Of a DNA stretch of 64,000 nucleotides, positions 10,963-19,209 are shown one piece after another; the stretch's first letter is position 1, and every line of letters starts with the position of its first letter. The position numbers and the translations under genes are program-made. The notes beneath the pieces are model-generated. The model was given only the letters and a program-made list of their open reading frames with translations. It made no database searches and had not been told where the DNA came from. The stretch lies in the NCBI RefSeq assembly GCF_002802865.1, contig NZ_PGLQ01000003.1, positions 62,001 to 126,000 of the forward strand. Reading direction: 5' to 3'. The stretch is from Bifidobacterium scaligerum. GTDB lineage: Bacteria > Actinomycetota > Actinomycetes > Actinomycetales > Bifidobacteriaceae.

Positions 10963-13113
10963 CTATCGGCTGCGGCGTCTGACTATAGCGAGCATCGTTC
11001 CTCCTATGGCGAGCGCCACACTGGCCAGACCGGTGGCCGCAGTGGTATCGACACCGGTAAGCGGCAGCGGAGACTGAGGCTCCTTCGGCTCTACCGGGGT
11101 TTCGGGTTTCTCCGGTTCGCAGGGCTCTTCGGGACGTTCGGGCTCGCACGGCTCCTCAGGCTCTTCTGGTTCACAGGGGTCTTCCGGTTCGCAGGGCTCT
11201 TCTGGTTCACAGGGGTCTTCCGGTTCGCAGGGCTCCTCTGGTTCACAAGGTTCCTCCGGTTCGCAGGGCTCCTCCGGTTCGCACGGCTCCTCTGGCTCGC
11301 ACGGCTCCTCCGGTTCGCACGGCTCACACGGCTCGGTCACCCGGGTCCGTTCCCACGCATCGTCGTACCGACTAGCCGCCGGCGCAACCCGATCATCCCC
11401 TTTGAATTCCCATACAAACACGTACCAGCCATGGCTTTCGGCGATGATCGTCATCGGATCGCCGTGCGCGTCCGGCGAACCGGCACCGATGGAAAACGTG
11501 CCGTTCGTGGCCGGAATATCCCACTCGATGACTTTGCGATGGTTCTCATCCGGGGCCGGCACATCGGCACCCGTGGGTTTGTACGCATCGTCATTGGCGG
11601 AATCATTCGGATCTCCGGACCACCACACACTCACCTGCGCATACTTACGGTCCGCACCGAATCCATAAGCCGCATTACCGGTGAACTCGCCGTGGTCGGA
11701 CGGAAAGCCCGTCACGGTGATGGTGTCACTCAATTCAGAACCGACTTCAGCGGAGTGCTCGGTAACCGTGGACTTGACCGTCACCTTGTCTCGCGCCACA
11801 TTACTTTCGGCGGCCTCCAGGAAGGCACTCGACCAGTCTCCGGTCAGGTAGCCTTTCACCTGATCACTCTGATCCGCTCGACGAATCACCCACACCCATG
11901 TACCGAATTTGCTGCCCTGATGCGTCAGATACGGGGTGCTGCCGTCGGGTGTGGTCATGGCCTGCGCATGCACGCGCTGATTTGGTCCGGTGAATGTCGC
12001 CGTACCATATGCCACTGGTTTATGGCCAGCCGTGGCCAGCCGGGCGAGGAAATCATCAGCACTTTCCTGTGTTTTCGGAGCGACGGTACCGCCCAGCGCA
12101 TGGCGAGCGATCCCGTCGAAGTAATATCCGCGCGCCTTGACCTCCATACCGGTCACCCACCTGCTGTCTTGATCGGCCAGGCCACTGGTCACGTCGTCGA
12201 ATACCGGCGAACCGACGTCAAGCACCTTGTCTGACACCGTAGTGGATACGGACGGCGCGAAATCCTTGCGCACACGGAACGTGATCGAAGATCCGCCATC
12301 CACACTGATCGAATCGAAGGCGATCATGTCTTGCGTACTGTCCATCACATGCATCTGCGGACGCTTGTACGTGGTGGTGACGCTCACTTCACCCCGACCG
12401 GTCGCATGCCACGGCAATTCAATCGGCCCGGTTGCGGACGTTCCCGAATATTCAGTGCCGCCGTTGGCGAATTGGCCGGGCCCGTGCAATGTGGCGGTGA
12501 ACGGTATGCCGGCTACCGGCTTGCCCTGATAGTCCACCACGCTTACCTTGACCTTGCCGCTGCGCATCGCCTCGGCGTCAATGCGTTCCACCACCGTGCC
12601 GGCGGCCACTTTGCCGGCGGACTCATCCCAAATCTGTGCCGCACGAGTCACGACGGTCGGATAATGACGGCGAATCACCTCCATCTGGCGCGCCCAATCC
12701 TCATCATCCTTACCGAAATGGTCCTGTACCACGATGGCGATCGCGGCATGGGTTCGCGCATCGGTTTCACGGTATCGCTCAAGAATCCACGCCATACGCT
12801 GTGTGTTCTCGTCGTTCTTCACCACGGTGGTCGGACCAAGTAGATAGTCGGTCAACTTACCGGCCTCGATACAGTAGTATTTGTTGCCGTTACCGTCCAT
12901 GGCAACCGCCCCTAGGTAATAATCCCTGTTGTCATAGGGGAAAGTCACTCGATGCCGGGCATCCGTCTGGTCCAACGTTGCGGCGTGTGCGGTGAACGAC
13001 AGCGAGCACACCACACCGATCATCGTGACCATACCTATCACCATGGTGATTACAGCCATAACCGTTCTGCGCCATGCCGGCGCCCGCATTGCATTCATAT
13101 CCCCTACCATCAT
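10963..13113 (-). CDS. LPxTG-anchored surface protein with thioester-like N-domain and Cys-Glu-Pro stalk
   Basis: 716 aa. A signal peptide (hydrophobic about residues 18-45, ending SFTAHAA) is followed by a segment with YCIEAGKLTDYLLGP and, further on, AIAIVVQDHFG; this resembles the Cys...Gln thioester (TED/TQXA) domains of Gram-positive adhesins. Middle Ig-like regions follow (VSVVDYQGKPVAGIPFTATL; VTVKSTVTEHSAEVGSELSDTITVTGFP, a VaFE-like module). Residues about 595-675 are a stalk of CEPEEP/CEPEDP repeats with 12 cysteines. The C-terminus is LPLTG, a hydrophobic helix and RRRSR, a sortase signal. The start could be 13113 or 13110; AAAGGA precedes both. Likely a wall-anchored adhesin; the ligand is unknown. 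Confidence 0.85.
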   Translation of the reverse strand: MMVGDMNAMRAPAWRRTVMAVITMVIGMVTMIGVVCSLSFTAHAATLDQTDARHRVTFPYDNRDYYLGAVAMDGNGNKYYCIEAGKLTDYLLGPTTVVKNDENTQRMAWILERYRETDARTHAAIAIVVQDHFGKDDEDWARQMEVIRRHYPTVVTRAAQIWDESAGKVAAGTVVERIDAEAMRSGKVKVSVVDYQGKPVAGIPFTATLHGPGQFANGGTEYSGTSATGPIELPWHATGRGEVSVTTTYKRPQMHVMDSTQDMIAFDSISVDGGSSITFRVRKDFAPSVSTTVSDKVLDVGSPVFDDVTSGLADQDSRWVTGMEVKARGYYFDGIARHALGGTVAPKTQESADDFLARLATAGHKPVAYGTATFTGPNQRVHAQAMTTPDGSTPYLTHQGSKFGTWVWVIRRADQSDQVKGYLTGDWSSAFLEAAESNVARDKVTVKSTVTEHSAEVGSELSDTITVTGFPSDHGEFTGNAAYGFGADRKYAQVSVWWSGDPNDSANDDAYKPTGADVPAPDENHRKVIEWDIPATNGTFSIGAGSPDAHGDPMTIIAESHGWYVFVWEFKGDDRVAPAASRYDDAWERTRVTEPCEPCEPEEPCEPEEPCEPEEPCEPEEPCEPEEPCEPEDPCEPEEPCEPEDPCEPEEPEEPCEPERPEEPCEPEKPETPVEPKEPQSPLPLTGVDTTAATGLASVALAIGGTMLAIVRRRSR
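11110..11330 (-). repeat. Tandem 18-bp CEPEEP-coding repeat region
   Basis: The plus strand shows repeated units such as TCCGGTTCGCAGGGCTCC with small variants, encoding Cys-Glu-Pro-Glu-(Glu/Asp)-Pro. The unit is six codons, so slippage keeps the reading frame and changes stalk length. The exact edges are approximate. Confidence 0.85.
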
Positions 13114-13286
13114 TGGTCCTTTCCTTGATTCCGGCCGCTCGCGAACGCAAGCCGGCGGCGTATCCGGCCCTTGCCGCCCCTGTACACTTCGATGTGCTCA
13201 GGTAGGGCTCGATCATGGCAGATTTCACACGCGCATCACCCGGTTTTCGACCAATGTGGTTCGAGCTTGCTGATTATCGGCGAGTT

Positions 13287-13367
13287 GTGGATAACTCAGC
13301 GCCCGATTACCGGGAAGTTATCCACTTCATGCGGATTCCAGAAGGTTTACATGGAAGTTATCCACAA
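13287..13367. promoter_or_regulatory. Cluster of DnaA-box-like sites upstream of glgE
   Basis: TGTGGATAA at 13287-13295 (minus-strand TTATCCACA), TTATCCACT at 13319-13327 and TTATCCACA at 13359-13367. Two match the DnaA box consensus exactly and one has a single mismatch, within 81 bases. They end 39 bases before the glgE start. Function is inferred only. Confidence 0.5.
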
Positions 13368-13406
13368 TCCACCTGATTGGCACAAATCCCTCTAGAATGA
13401 GCAGGT

Positions 13407-15668
13407 ATGGAAGAAGTACAACAAAGCGCGATTACGCGCAGCCATACCAATACCAATAATTCCTCAGCCACCAAGGCTCCCAAGGCATCGAAGTCAAAGG
13501 CGACTTCCTCCGCGAAAACGTCTAAATCCACTCGTCGTCCCCGTCTCAGCGCCGAAGCCGCACGCACGGCCAAGGCTCTCGAAGGACTGGCGTTCGAGGC
13601 TCCGGCCCCGGTCATCGAGGCGAACGAGCCCGGTCAGTTCGGCCGCATCAACGTCATGGACGTTACGCCGGCTGAAGAGCGCGGCATTTATCCCGCGCGC
13701 GTGGAACTTGGCGAGCCGTTCAAGGTGACCGCTCAGGTGTTCATCGAGGGCCGCACCAAGGTGGGCGCCACCGCCATCGTGCGCAATCCGCGCGGCAAGG
13801 AGATGCTGCGCCTGCCGATGACCTGCACGAACCCCGGCCTGGACCGCTGGGAGGTCATGCTCAAGTGCGGCGATCACAGCGACCTGAAGCCGTGGGAGGA
13901 CGGCTATGCTGTGGTCAAGCGTCAGCTTGGCATCTGGACCGTGACCGTCGAGGGCTGGGAAGACACCTACCGCTCTTGGCTGCATGACGCACGCATCAAG
14001 GTGCAGGTCAAGGATGATGTGGACAACGCTCTGAATTCCGGTGCCGAACTGCTGGCACGCTGGGCGCTGACCAAGGATGCCGGGCTGAGTGCCAAAGACC
14101 GCAAGACGCTGGAGAAGGCCGCTGAAACCATGGCCGATGAATCCTTGAGCGCTGAAGATCGTCTGGCCGCCGGCGATAATGACGAAATCGCCGCATTGCA
14201 TGTGGCCCATCCGCTGCGCGACGGCGTCTCGCCCAGCCAGCCGCAGCGTTTCAAGGTGGAGCGTCCGAAGTCCAGCTTCGCCGCCTGGTATCAGTTCTTC
14301 CCGCGTTCCGAAGGCGCGACCGTCGATCCGGAAACCGGCAAGATCGTACAGGGCACGCTTCGCACTTCGATGGCCGGTCTTGAGCGCGCCGCCGCGGAAG
14401 GTTTCGACATCGTCTATCTGCCGCCGATCTTCCCGATTGGCGTGACCAACCGTAAGGGCCGCAACAATTCGCTGATCGCCGGTCCGGACGATCCGGGCTC
14501 CCCGTTCGGCATCGGCTCCGAACTCGGCGGTCATGACACCGTTGATCCGCTGCTGGGCACGATGGATGATTTCAAGGCCCTGACCGCTCGCGCCCACGAG
14601 CTGGGACTGGAAATCGCTCTTGACTTCGCCCTGCAGTGCTCGCCTGATCATCCGTGGGTCAAGCAGCATCCGGAGTGGTTCCGTCACAAGCCGGACGGCA
14701 CCATCGCTTTCGCCGAGAACCCGCCGAAGAAGTATCAGGACATCTACCCGATCGACTTCAACGCTGACATGCCGGGCATCGAAAAGGAAGTCGAACGCAT
14801 TCTGAACCTCTGGATTGAGGCAGGCGTGACCATCTTCCGCATCGACAACCCTCACACCAAGCCGGTTCGTTTCTGGCAGGATGTGATCGCCTCGGTAACC
14901 AAGAAGCACCCGGAGATTCTGTTCCTGGCCGAAGCGTTCACCCGCCCGGGCATGATGCGCGCGCTGAGCTACGTGGGCTTCACGCAGTCGCACTGCTACT
15001 TCCCGTGGCGCAACACCAAGGAGGAGCTGGCCGAGTACCTGCCGATCACCAATGGCGACGACGGTTACTACCAGCACAACACGTTCTGGCCCACCACCCC
15101 GGATATTCTCACCGCTTACGTGCGCGACAACGGCATCGCCGGCCATTGCGTGCGTGCGGTGCTTGCCGCCATGGGCTCCCCGAGCTGGGGCATCTACAAC
15201 GGCTTCGAACTGATCGAAAACAAGCAGCGTCCCGGTTTCGAGGAGCAGATCGACAACGAAAAGTACGAGGTCAAGGTCCGCGATTGGTCCAAGGCCGAAC
15301 GTTACGGCGTGGCCAAGATGCTTACTACGCTCAACAAGATTCGCCGTGAGCATCCGGCGGCCCTCAGCTACCACAACCTGACGGTCCTGCCCACCTCCGA
15401 TCCGAATATTCTGGCCTTCATGCGTCGCACGCCGGCCGAACTAACGGGCACCGGTCAGGCGGACACGCTGATCGTGGTGGTTAACCTCGACGGCCACAAC
15501 GCACATCAGTCCACCGTACACATCGAGCTTGGCGAGCTGGGCCTGCCCACCGACCGACCGCTCAACGTGCGCGATGAACTTACCGGCCGTGAATTCCAGT
15601 GGGGTTGGGACAACTTCGTCTCGCTCGCCCCATGGGCCGACGTGGCGCATATCTTCACCGTGCAGTGA
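13407..15668 (+). CDS. glgE: Alpha-1,4-glucan:maltose-1-phosphate maltosyltransferase
   Basis: 753 aa. GlgE (GH13_3) extends alpha-1,4-glucan using maltose-1-phosphate. The nucleophile Asp480 is in IFRIDNPHTKP and the acid/base Glu509 in FLAEAFTRP; their spacing of 29 matches Streptomyces GlgE (Asp394/Glu423). FAAWYQFFPRSEGA opens the catalytic part. The first ~55 residues are a Lys/Ser/Thr/Ala-rich tail not needed by the fold. No treS, pep2 or glgM lies in the window. There is no clear ribosome binding site: TAGAAT at 13394-13399 ends 7 bases before the ATG, hinting at a leaderless mRNA. ppa follows by 66 bases. Confidence 0.93.
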   Translation: MEEVQQSAITRSHTNTNNSSATKAPKASKSKATSSAKTSKSTRRPRLSAEAARTAKALEGLAFEAPAPVIEANEPGQFGRINVMDVTPAEERGIYPARVELGEPFKVTAQVFIEGRTKVGATAIVRNPRGKEMLRLPMTCTNPGLDRWEVMLKCGDHSDLKPWEDGYAVVKRQLGIWTVTVEGWEDTYRSWLHDARIKVQVKDDVDNALNSGAELLARWALTKDAGLSAKDRKTLEKAAETMADESLSAEDRLAAGDNDEIAALHVAHPLRDGVSPSQPQRFKVERPKSSFAAWYQFFPRSEGATVDPETGKIVQGTLRTSMAGLERAAAEGFDIVYLPPIFPIGVTNRKGRNNSLIAGPDDPGSPFGIGSELGGHDTVDPLLGTMDDFKALTARAHELGLEIALDFALQCSPDHPWVKQHPEWFRHKPDGTIAFAENPPKKYQDIYPIDFNADMPGIEKEVERILNLWIEAGVTIFRIDNPHTKPVRFWQDVIASVTKKHPEILFLAEAFTRPGMMRALSYVGFTQSHCYFPWRNTKEELAEYLPITNGDDGYYQHNTFWPTTPDILTAYVRDNGIAGHCVRAVLAAMGSPSWGIYNGFELIENKQRPGFEEQIDNEKYEVKVRDWSKAERYGVAKMLTTLNKIRREHPAALSYHNLTVLPTSDPNILAFMRRTPAELTGTGQADTLIVVVNLDGHNAHQSTVHIELGELGLPTDRPLNVRDELTGREFQWGWDNFVSLAPWADVAHIFTVQ

Positions 15669-15734
15669 GTTTTGCACCCGTTCGGTAGTAGTGTGTGTAA
15701 CGAATAATTTGCCGATTCCCTAAGGAGAACAACA

Positions 15735-16229
15735 ATGGCAGAAACCTTCAACGTCGTGGTCGAGATTCCGCGCGGTTCCAAGAACAAGTACGAAGTGGAT
15801 CAGGAGACCGGTCGCGTGTTCCTGGACCGCGAGCTGTTCACCGCCATGGGCTACCCGGATGACTATGGCTACATCGAGGGCACCCTGGGCGAGGACGGCG
15901 ATCCGCTGGACGCCCTCGTGATGGTCAAGAACTCCGTGTTCCCGGGCTGCGTCATCGAGTGCCGCGCCGTTGGTCTGTACCACATGGAAGACGAAGAGGG
16001 CGGCGACGACAAGGTGCTGTGCGTGCCGGCCGACGTCCGCTACGACGGCATCAAGGATGTCAAGGACGTCAACGAGTACCACCTCGCTGAGATCAAGCAC
16101 TTCTTCGAGCAGTACAAGGCTCTGGAGCCCGGCAAGGAAGTCAAGCCCGGCGACTACTGGACTGGTGCGGACGTGGCCGAGAAGGAAATCGTCGAAGCGC
16201 GTGAGCGTCTCGCGAACAGCGCGAAGTGA
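15735..16229 (+). CDS. ppa: Inorganic pyrophosphatase
   Basis: 164 aa, cytosolic family I enzyme that hydrolyses pyrophosphate and pulls biosynthetic reactions forward. The metal-binding DGDPLDALV motif is at about residues 55-63, and the family segments VEIPRGSKNKYEVD and WTGADVAEKEI are present. AAGGAG lies 8 bases before the ATG. Its last 46 bases of near-terminal coding sequence are duplicated downstream (16334-16379), with a different final tail (ANSAK here, ANASK in the copy), so the present C-terminus may have been altered by insertion of a repeat element. Confidence 0.97.
   Translation: MAETFNVVVEIPRGSKNKYEVDQETGRVFLDRELFTAMGYPDDYGYIEGTLGEDGDPLDALVMVKNSVFPGCVIECRAVGLYHMEDEEGGDDKVLCVPADVRYDGIKDVKDVNEYHLAEIKHFFEQYKALEPGKEVKPGDYWTGADVAEKEIVEARERLANSAK
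16172..16217 (+). repeat. 46-bp direct repeat, copy 1 (inside ppa)
   Basis: From CGTGGCCGAGAAGG to GTCTCGCGAAC, identical to 16334-16379. The distance between copies is 162 bases. Confidence 0.97.
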
Positions 16230-16238
16230 TTTCCGTCA

Positions 16239-16259
16239 GGACAGCCCAGTGGGCTGTCC
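16239..16259. repeat. Hairpin element, locus 1 (after ppa)
   Basis: GGACAGCCC-AGT-GGGCTGTCC: a perfect 9-bp stem with a 3-base loop, followed by CGC. Same design as the elements at 26567-26587 and 55332-55352, with compensated base changes in the stem. It lies 10 bases after the ppa stop, inside the segment bounded by the 46-bp direct repeats. Two further hairpins follow it (GGATGC-GACA-GCATCC and CGGCC-AAA-GGCCG). Confidence 0.85.
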
Positions 16260-16333
16260 GCGGCCACGTGCGAGGATGCGACAGCATCCGAGCCAATATT
16301 GAGCCGGCCAAAGGCCGTCCATAATTGCAGGAC

Positions 16334-16390
16334 CGTGGCCGAGAAGGAAATCGTCGAAGCGCGTGAGCGTCTCGCGAACGCTTCTAAGTG
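16334..16390 (+). pseudogene. Duplicated 3' end of ppa
   Basis: 46 bases identical to the end of ppa, then GCTTCTAAGTGA. Read in the ppa frame it gives VAEKEIVEARERLANASK and a stop, which looks like a genuine pyrophosphatase C-terminus. It is not expressed as a gene on its own (no start or ribosome binding site). Probably the displaced original end, or a copy created when the 162-base segment arose. Confidence 0.85.
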
Positions 16391-16422
16391 ATCCTTTCAC
16401 TGAACTAGCAACACGCTAATGA

Positions 16423-16460
16423 AGAGGGGAGCATTCCACCCGGGATGCTCCCCTCTTTCG
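16423..16460 (+). terminator. Terminator downstream of ppa
   Basis: AGAGGGGAGCAT and ATGCTCCCCTCT pair around TCCACCCGGG, followed by TTTCGTG. It lies after the duplicated ppa end, consistent with that copy marking the original gene end. Confidence 0.85.
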
Positions 16461-16522
16461 TGTCATCAGCTGTGGCGGTAAGCCGAAATGTGTCCGGCGC
16501 AAGCGCTCCAAGCGATGTCGAC

Positions 16523-16628
16523 CGCTGAGACGACCATCTGCCGGCCGTCTCAGCGCACGTTCTTCCAGAGCAATGTCTCCATTTTCGGAAAAAGGTACGC
16601 TGACAGTCACTCAGCGTACCTTTTTCCG
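16523..16628. repeat. Palindromic element P2, second copy of the A-tract/stem/T-tract type
   Basis: CGGAAAAAGGTACGCTGA (16586-16603) and its exact complement (16611-16628) enclose CAGTCAC. The core GTACGCTGA-C(A/G)GTCAC-TCAGCGTAC is shared with 10831-10879. ACGTTCTTCCAGAG (16558-16571) is the reverse complement of the sequence that flanks the first copy, so the whole unit is inverted here. A further inverted repeat, CGCTGAGACG/CGTCTCAGCG, is at 16523-16555. It lies between convergent ppa and the sugar isomerase gene and probably also terminates transcription from both sides. Confidence 0.75.
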
Positions 16629-16651
16629 GAAGAGGCGATTTTCCGGTTCCC

Positions 16652-17572
16652 TCACGCCAAAGCGCGCAGGAACGCGGCGGATTGACGCATGAATTGCAGT
16701 TGATTTGGCGCATCGAAATGTTCGATGGCGAAATAGCCGTCATACCCCGTCTGCGTACGCGCCGCACGAATCAGACGGGCGATCGGCATGTATCCGCCAC
16801 CCGTTGGCACCACTGCCATGCCTTTGCGAACTGCACCGTACGGCATCGAAGCCGAATCCCGCGGTTCGATGCCCCTGTCCTTGACGTGGAAATGCATGAT
16901 GCGATCACGGAACAGCCGATAGGCATCATCGCAACGTTCATCGCTGAATACGTAGTTTCCGGTATCCAACGTGTGCCCCAATCCCGGAACCTGCTCCAGG
17001 AACCAGCGAATCTCGGCAATACGGGCGATCGGCGAGGTCACCGCATCGAAATCCTCGATAGTCACGGTAATGTTTCGCTCGGCTGCATACGCAACCATAT
17101 GACGCAATGCGTCGCGCATGGCCGATACACGAGCATTGCCACCGAGCCATGCGGCAACCTGCCGGTATGCGGTCTGCGTCGAATCACCGAAGGCATGATC
17201 GACCGACCAATCACAGGCGTCCAGCAGTGGCGTAAGCTGCGCCGCCTCATCTTCAGGGAGAAAACCCGGAATCGGCATGACACGGCGGACTCCGAATTCC
17301 GCGGCAAGATCGATGACGGCTTGCGCATGCGCCGTCTCCCCCTGAGCGAGCGCAATGTCGCCGAACTCAAAGAACTCATATATATTGCTGATCTCCAGTC
17401 CGGCTTTCGGCAGTTCTTCGGCGAACATCTCGCGTTCGGCAAGCAGTCTCTTGCCCTCGACTTCCAGGCCGGTGATGCCGAGCGCACGGATCTCGGCGAA
17501 CAGTTCAGGCAGATCCTTGCCGGTCTGTACTGCGGCTTCAGCTACATGATCATAAAATACGGAAATCTTCAT
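16652..17572 (-). CDS. Sugar phosphate isomerase/epimerase-like TIM-barrel protein
   Basis: 306 aa. I use the ATG at 17572 (MKISVFYDHVAEAAVQTGKDL) since the fold starts there; the open frame runs further upstream without similarity. AP endonuclease 2-like TIM barrel: metal ligands are suggested by ITVEDFD-type sequence (VTIEDFDAVTSPIA), GHTLDTGNYVF, IMHFHVKDRG and FAIEHFDAPNQ. The exact substrate cannot be read from sequence. It lies 47 bases downstream of a ThuA-like gene on the same strand, so the two probably act in one sugar or polyol catabolic route. Confidence 0.8.
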   Translation of the reverse strand: MKISVFYDHVAEAAVQTGKDLPELFAEIRALGITGLEVEGKRLLAEREMFAEELPKAGLEISNIYEFFEFGDIALAQGETAHAQAVIDLAAEFGVRRVMPIPGFLPEDEAAQLTPLLDACDWSVDHAFGDSTQTAYRQVAAWLGGNARVSAMRDALRHMVAYAAERNITVTIEDFDAVTSPIARIAEIRWFLEQVPGLGHTLDTGNYVFSDERCDDAYRLFRDRIMHFHVKDRGIEPRDSASMPYGAVRKGMAVVPTGGGYMPIARLIRAARTQTGYDGYFAIEHFDAPNQLQFMRQSAAFLRALA

Positions 17573-17619
17573 AAGATGCATCCTTGGGTCATTGTTGCCA
17601 TCGTTCTCGCGGTGCCGCA

Positions 17620-18363
17620 TCACTGATGACGGGCAGCATATTCTTCTTCAGGCGTACGTTCCAACGCCACGCAATCAATCGGTTCACGCTGACGTATCGT
17701 CGGGGCCGCCCAACGTACGCCGTTGGTGATGATGCGCTGGATTTCAGGAATGTAGTACGTTGGATATTCCTCGTGACCGGGCTGGAAATATAAGATGCGA
17801 CCCAGGCCGCGCGTCCATGTACAGGCCGAGGGGAACAGATTGCCTCCGGCGAACCATCCGGCGAACACCACATCGTCCGGCTTGGGAATGTCGAACGGCT
17901 CGCCGTACAGCTCTTCTTGGTCGATGTCCACGAACTGCGGCACACCGGCTGCGATCGGATGGGCGCGGTTTACACAGACCAACCGCTCGCGATCGTCATG
18001 TTTCCAGCTCAACGTCATGCTGGTGCCCAGCAGCCGTTGCATGATGCGACTCCAATGCGCCGAATGCAAGGTCACCAATCCCATGCCTCGCAGCACATGG
18101 TCGCGCACGCGTTCCACTTCTTCATCGGTGAAGGCGTCCTGTGCCATGTGGTTCCAGAACACCAGCACGTCCGTATCGTCAAGTGTGGCCTCGTCCAATC
18201 CGTGATCGGCCATATCCAGCGTACGAGTGGTCACGGCAAGGTCTTCTTCTTTGCTCAGGAATCCAGCGAGAACCTCATGGATACCGTCCGGATATACCGT
18301 TCGCACATTTGGGTATTCGCGCTCTTCGATGTATTCGTTCCATACGGTGACGTTGATGGTCAT
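17620..18363 (-). CDS. ThuA-like domain protein (trehalose utilisation family)
   Basis: 247 aa, a ThuA/glutamine-amidotransferase-like fold. Conserved family segments: VWNEYIEERE, DVLVFWNHMAQDAFTDEEVERVRDHVLRGMGLVTLHSAH, RVNRAHPIAAGVPQF-type (VNRAHPIAAGVPQFVDIDQEELYGEPF) and GRILYFQPGHEEYPTYY. AAAGGAG lies 6 bases before the ATG. ThuA in rhizobia is linked to 3-keto-disaccharide metabolism; whether this one acts on trehalose is not known. First gene of a two-gene unit with the TIM-barrel isomerase. Confidence 0.85.
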   Translation of the reverse strand: MTINVTVWNEYIEEREYPNVRTVYPDGIHEVLAGFLSKEEDLAVTTRTLDMADHGLDEATLDDTDVLVFWNHMAQDAFTDEEVERVRDHVLRGMGLVTLHSAHWSRIMQRLLGTSMTLSWKHDDRERLVCVNRAHPIAAGVPQFVDIDQEELYGEPFDIPKPDDVVFAGWFAGGNLFPSACTWTRGLGRILYFQPGHEEYPTYYIPEIQRIITNGVRWAAPTIRQREPIDCVALERTPEEEYAARHQ

Positions 18364-18524
18364 AATCGCTCCTTTGCTTGGGCTCCGTAGCCCCGACCTT
18401 GCATCATCCCAACTTCAGATGACCGGTTTCCGATAATAGTGATACAGTGATGTTTTGTCTTTTCAACTAGGCGTAGGCGGCGTGTGGGAACGCTGGTCGA
18501 GGCCCATCGCGCGGATGTCCGGCG

Positions 18525-19121
18525 ATGAACCTTCTTCACACCATGATTTCGATCATTATTCAAACGCTGTTGATTTCCATTTCCGTTGCCATGGATGCTT
18601 TTGCCGTTTCCATTGGCAAAGGCCTGACAGTAAGTCGTGTTCGTGCGATAGATGCCATTAAGACGGCTTTATGGTTCGGCGGCTTCCAAGCGTTATTCCC
18701 TATTCTCGGTTATTTTGCGGCCTCCACATTCAGCTCGTACATGACCGCTTTTGATCATTGGATCATTTTCGGCCTGCTCGCGTTCATCGGAGGCAATATG
18801 GTGCATGAAGCCTTCGAGGAAGACGAGGTCAACGCCAAGGAAACAGCGCAATTCGATTGGAAGCACATGCTTCCGTTGGCCGTGGCATGCAGCATCGATG
18901 CTTTTGCGGTAGGCGTAAGTCTGGCGTTCATGAAGATCAACGTCATTTTCGCCGTAACCATGATCGGCGTGGTCACCGGACTGTTCTCCGCACTCGGCTT
19001 GTACATCGGTCGCATATTCGGCTCCCGCTGGCAGAAGCCCGCACAGATCGCCGGCGGCGTGGTGTTGATTCTCATCGGCGTCAAGGTGCTGCTGGAGCAT
19101 CTGGGAGTTCTGGCGCTGTAG
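18525..19121 (+). CDS. mntP: Manganese efflux pump MntP-like
   Basis: 198 aa, six predicted membrane helices. The two internal repeats each carry the conserved acidic residue: SVAMDAFAVSIGKGL and ACSIDAFAVGVSLAF, the DAF-V signature of MntP. The central charged loop is EAFEEDEVNAKETAQFDWKH. The start is uncertain: ATG at 18525 or 18543, neither with a good ribosome binding site. No yybP-ykoY manganese riboswitch could be recognised upstream. Family knowledge: exports Mn2+ when intracellular manganese is high. Confidence 0.88.
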   Translation: MNLLHTMISIIIQTLLISISVAMDAFAVSIGKGLTVSRVRAIDAIKTALWFGGFQALFPILGYFAASTFSSYMTAFDHWIIFGLLAFIGGNMVHEAFEEDEVNAKETAQFDWKHMLPLAVACSIDAFAVGVSLAFMKINVIFAVTMIGVVTGLFSALGLYIGRIFGSRWQKPAQIAGGVVLILIGVKVLLEHLGVLAL

Positions 19122-19209
19122 ACGAAGCCTTGCGAGCGGATGTGCATCAGCTCCTGCACACGAAGTAGGATATTCACCAGATATTGTCATGACGGAAGAG
19201 GGAAAGCAC

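Noticed and set aside
13287..13367. Replication origin
   Set aside because: Only three DnaA boxes, no AT-rich unwinding region, and none of dnaA, dnaN, rpmH or parAB nearby.
18421..18524. yybP-ykoY manganese riboswitch before mntP
   Set aside because: Expected by function, but the conserved loop sequences of that riboswitch could not be found.
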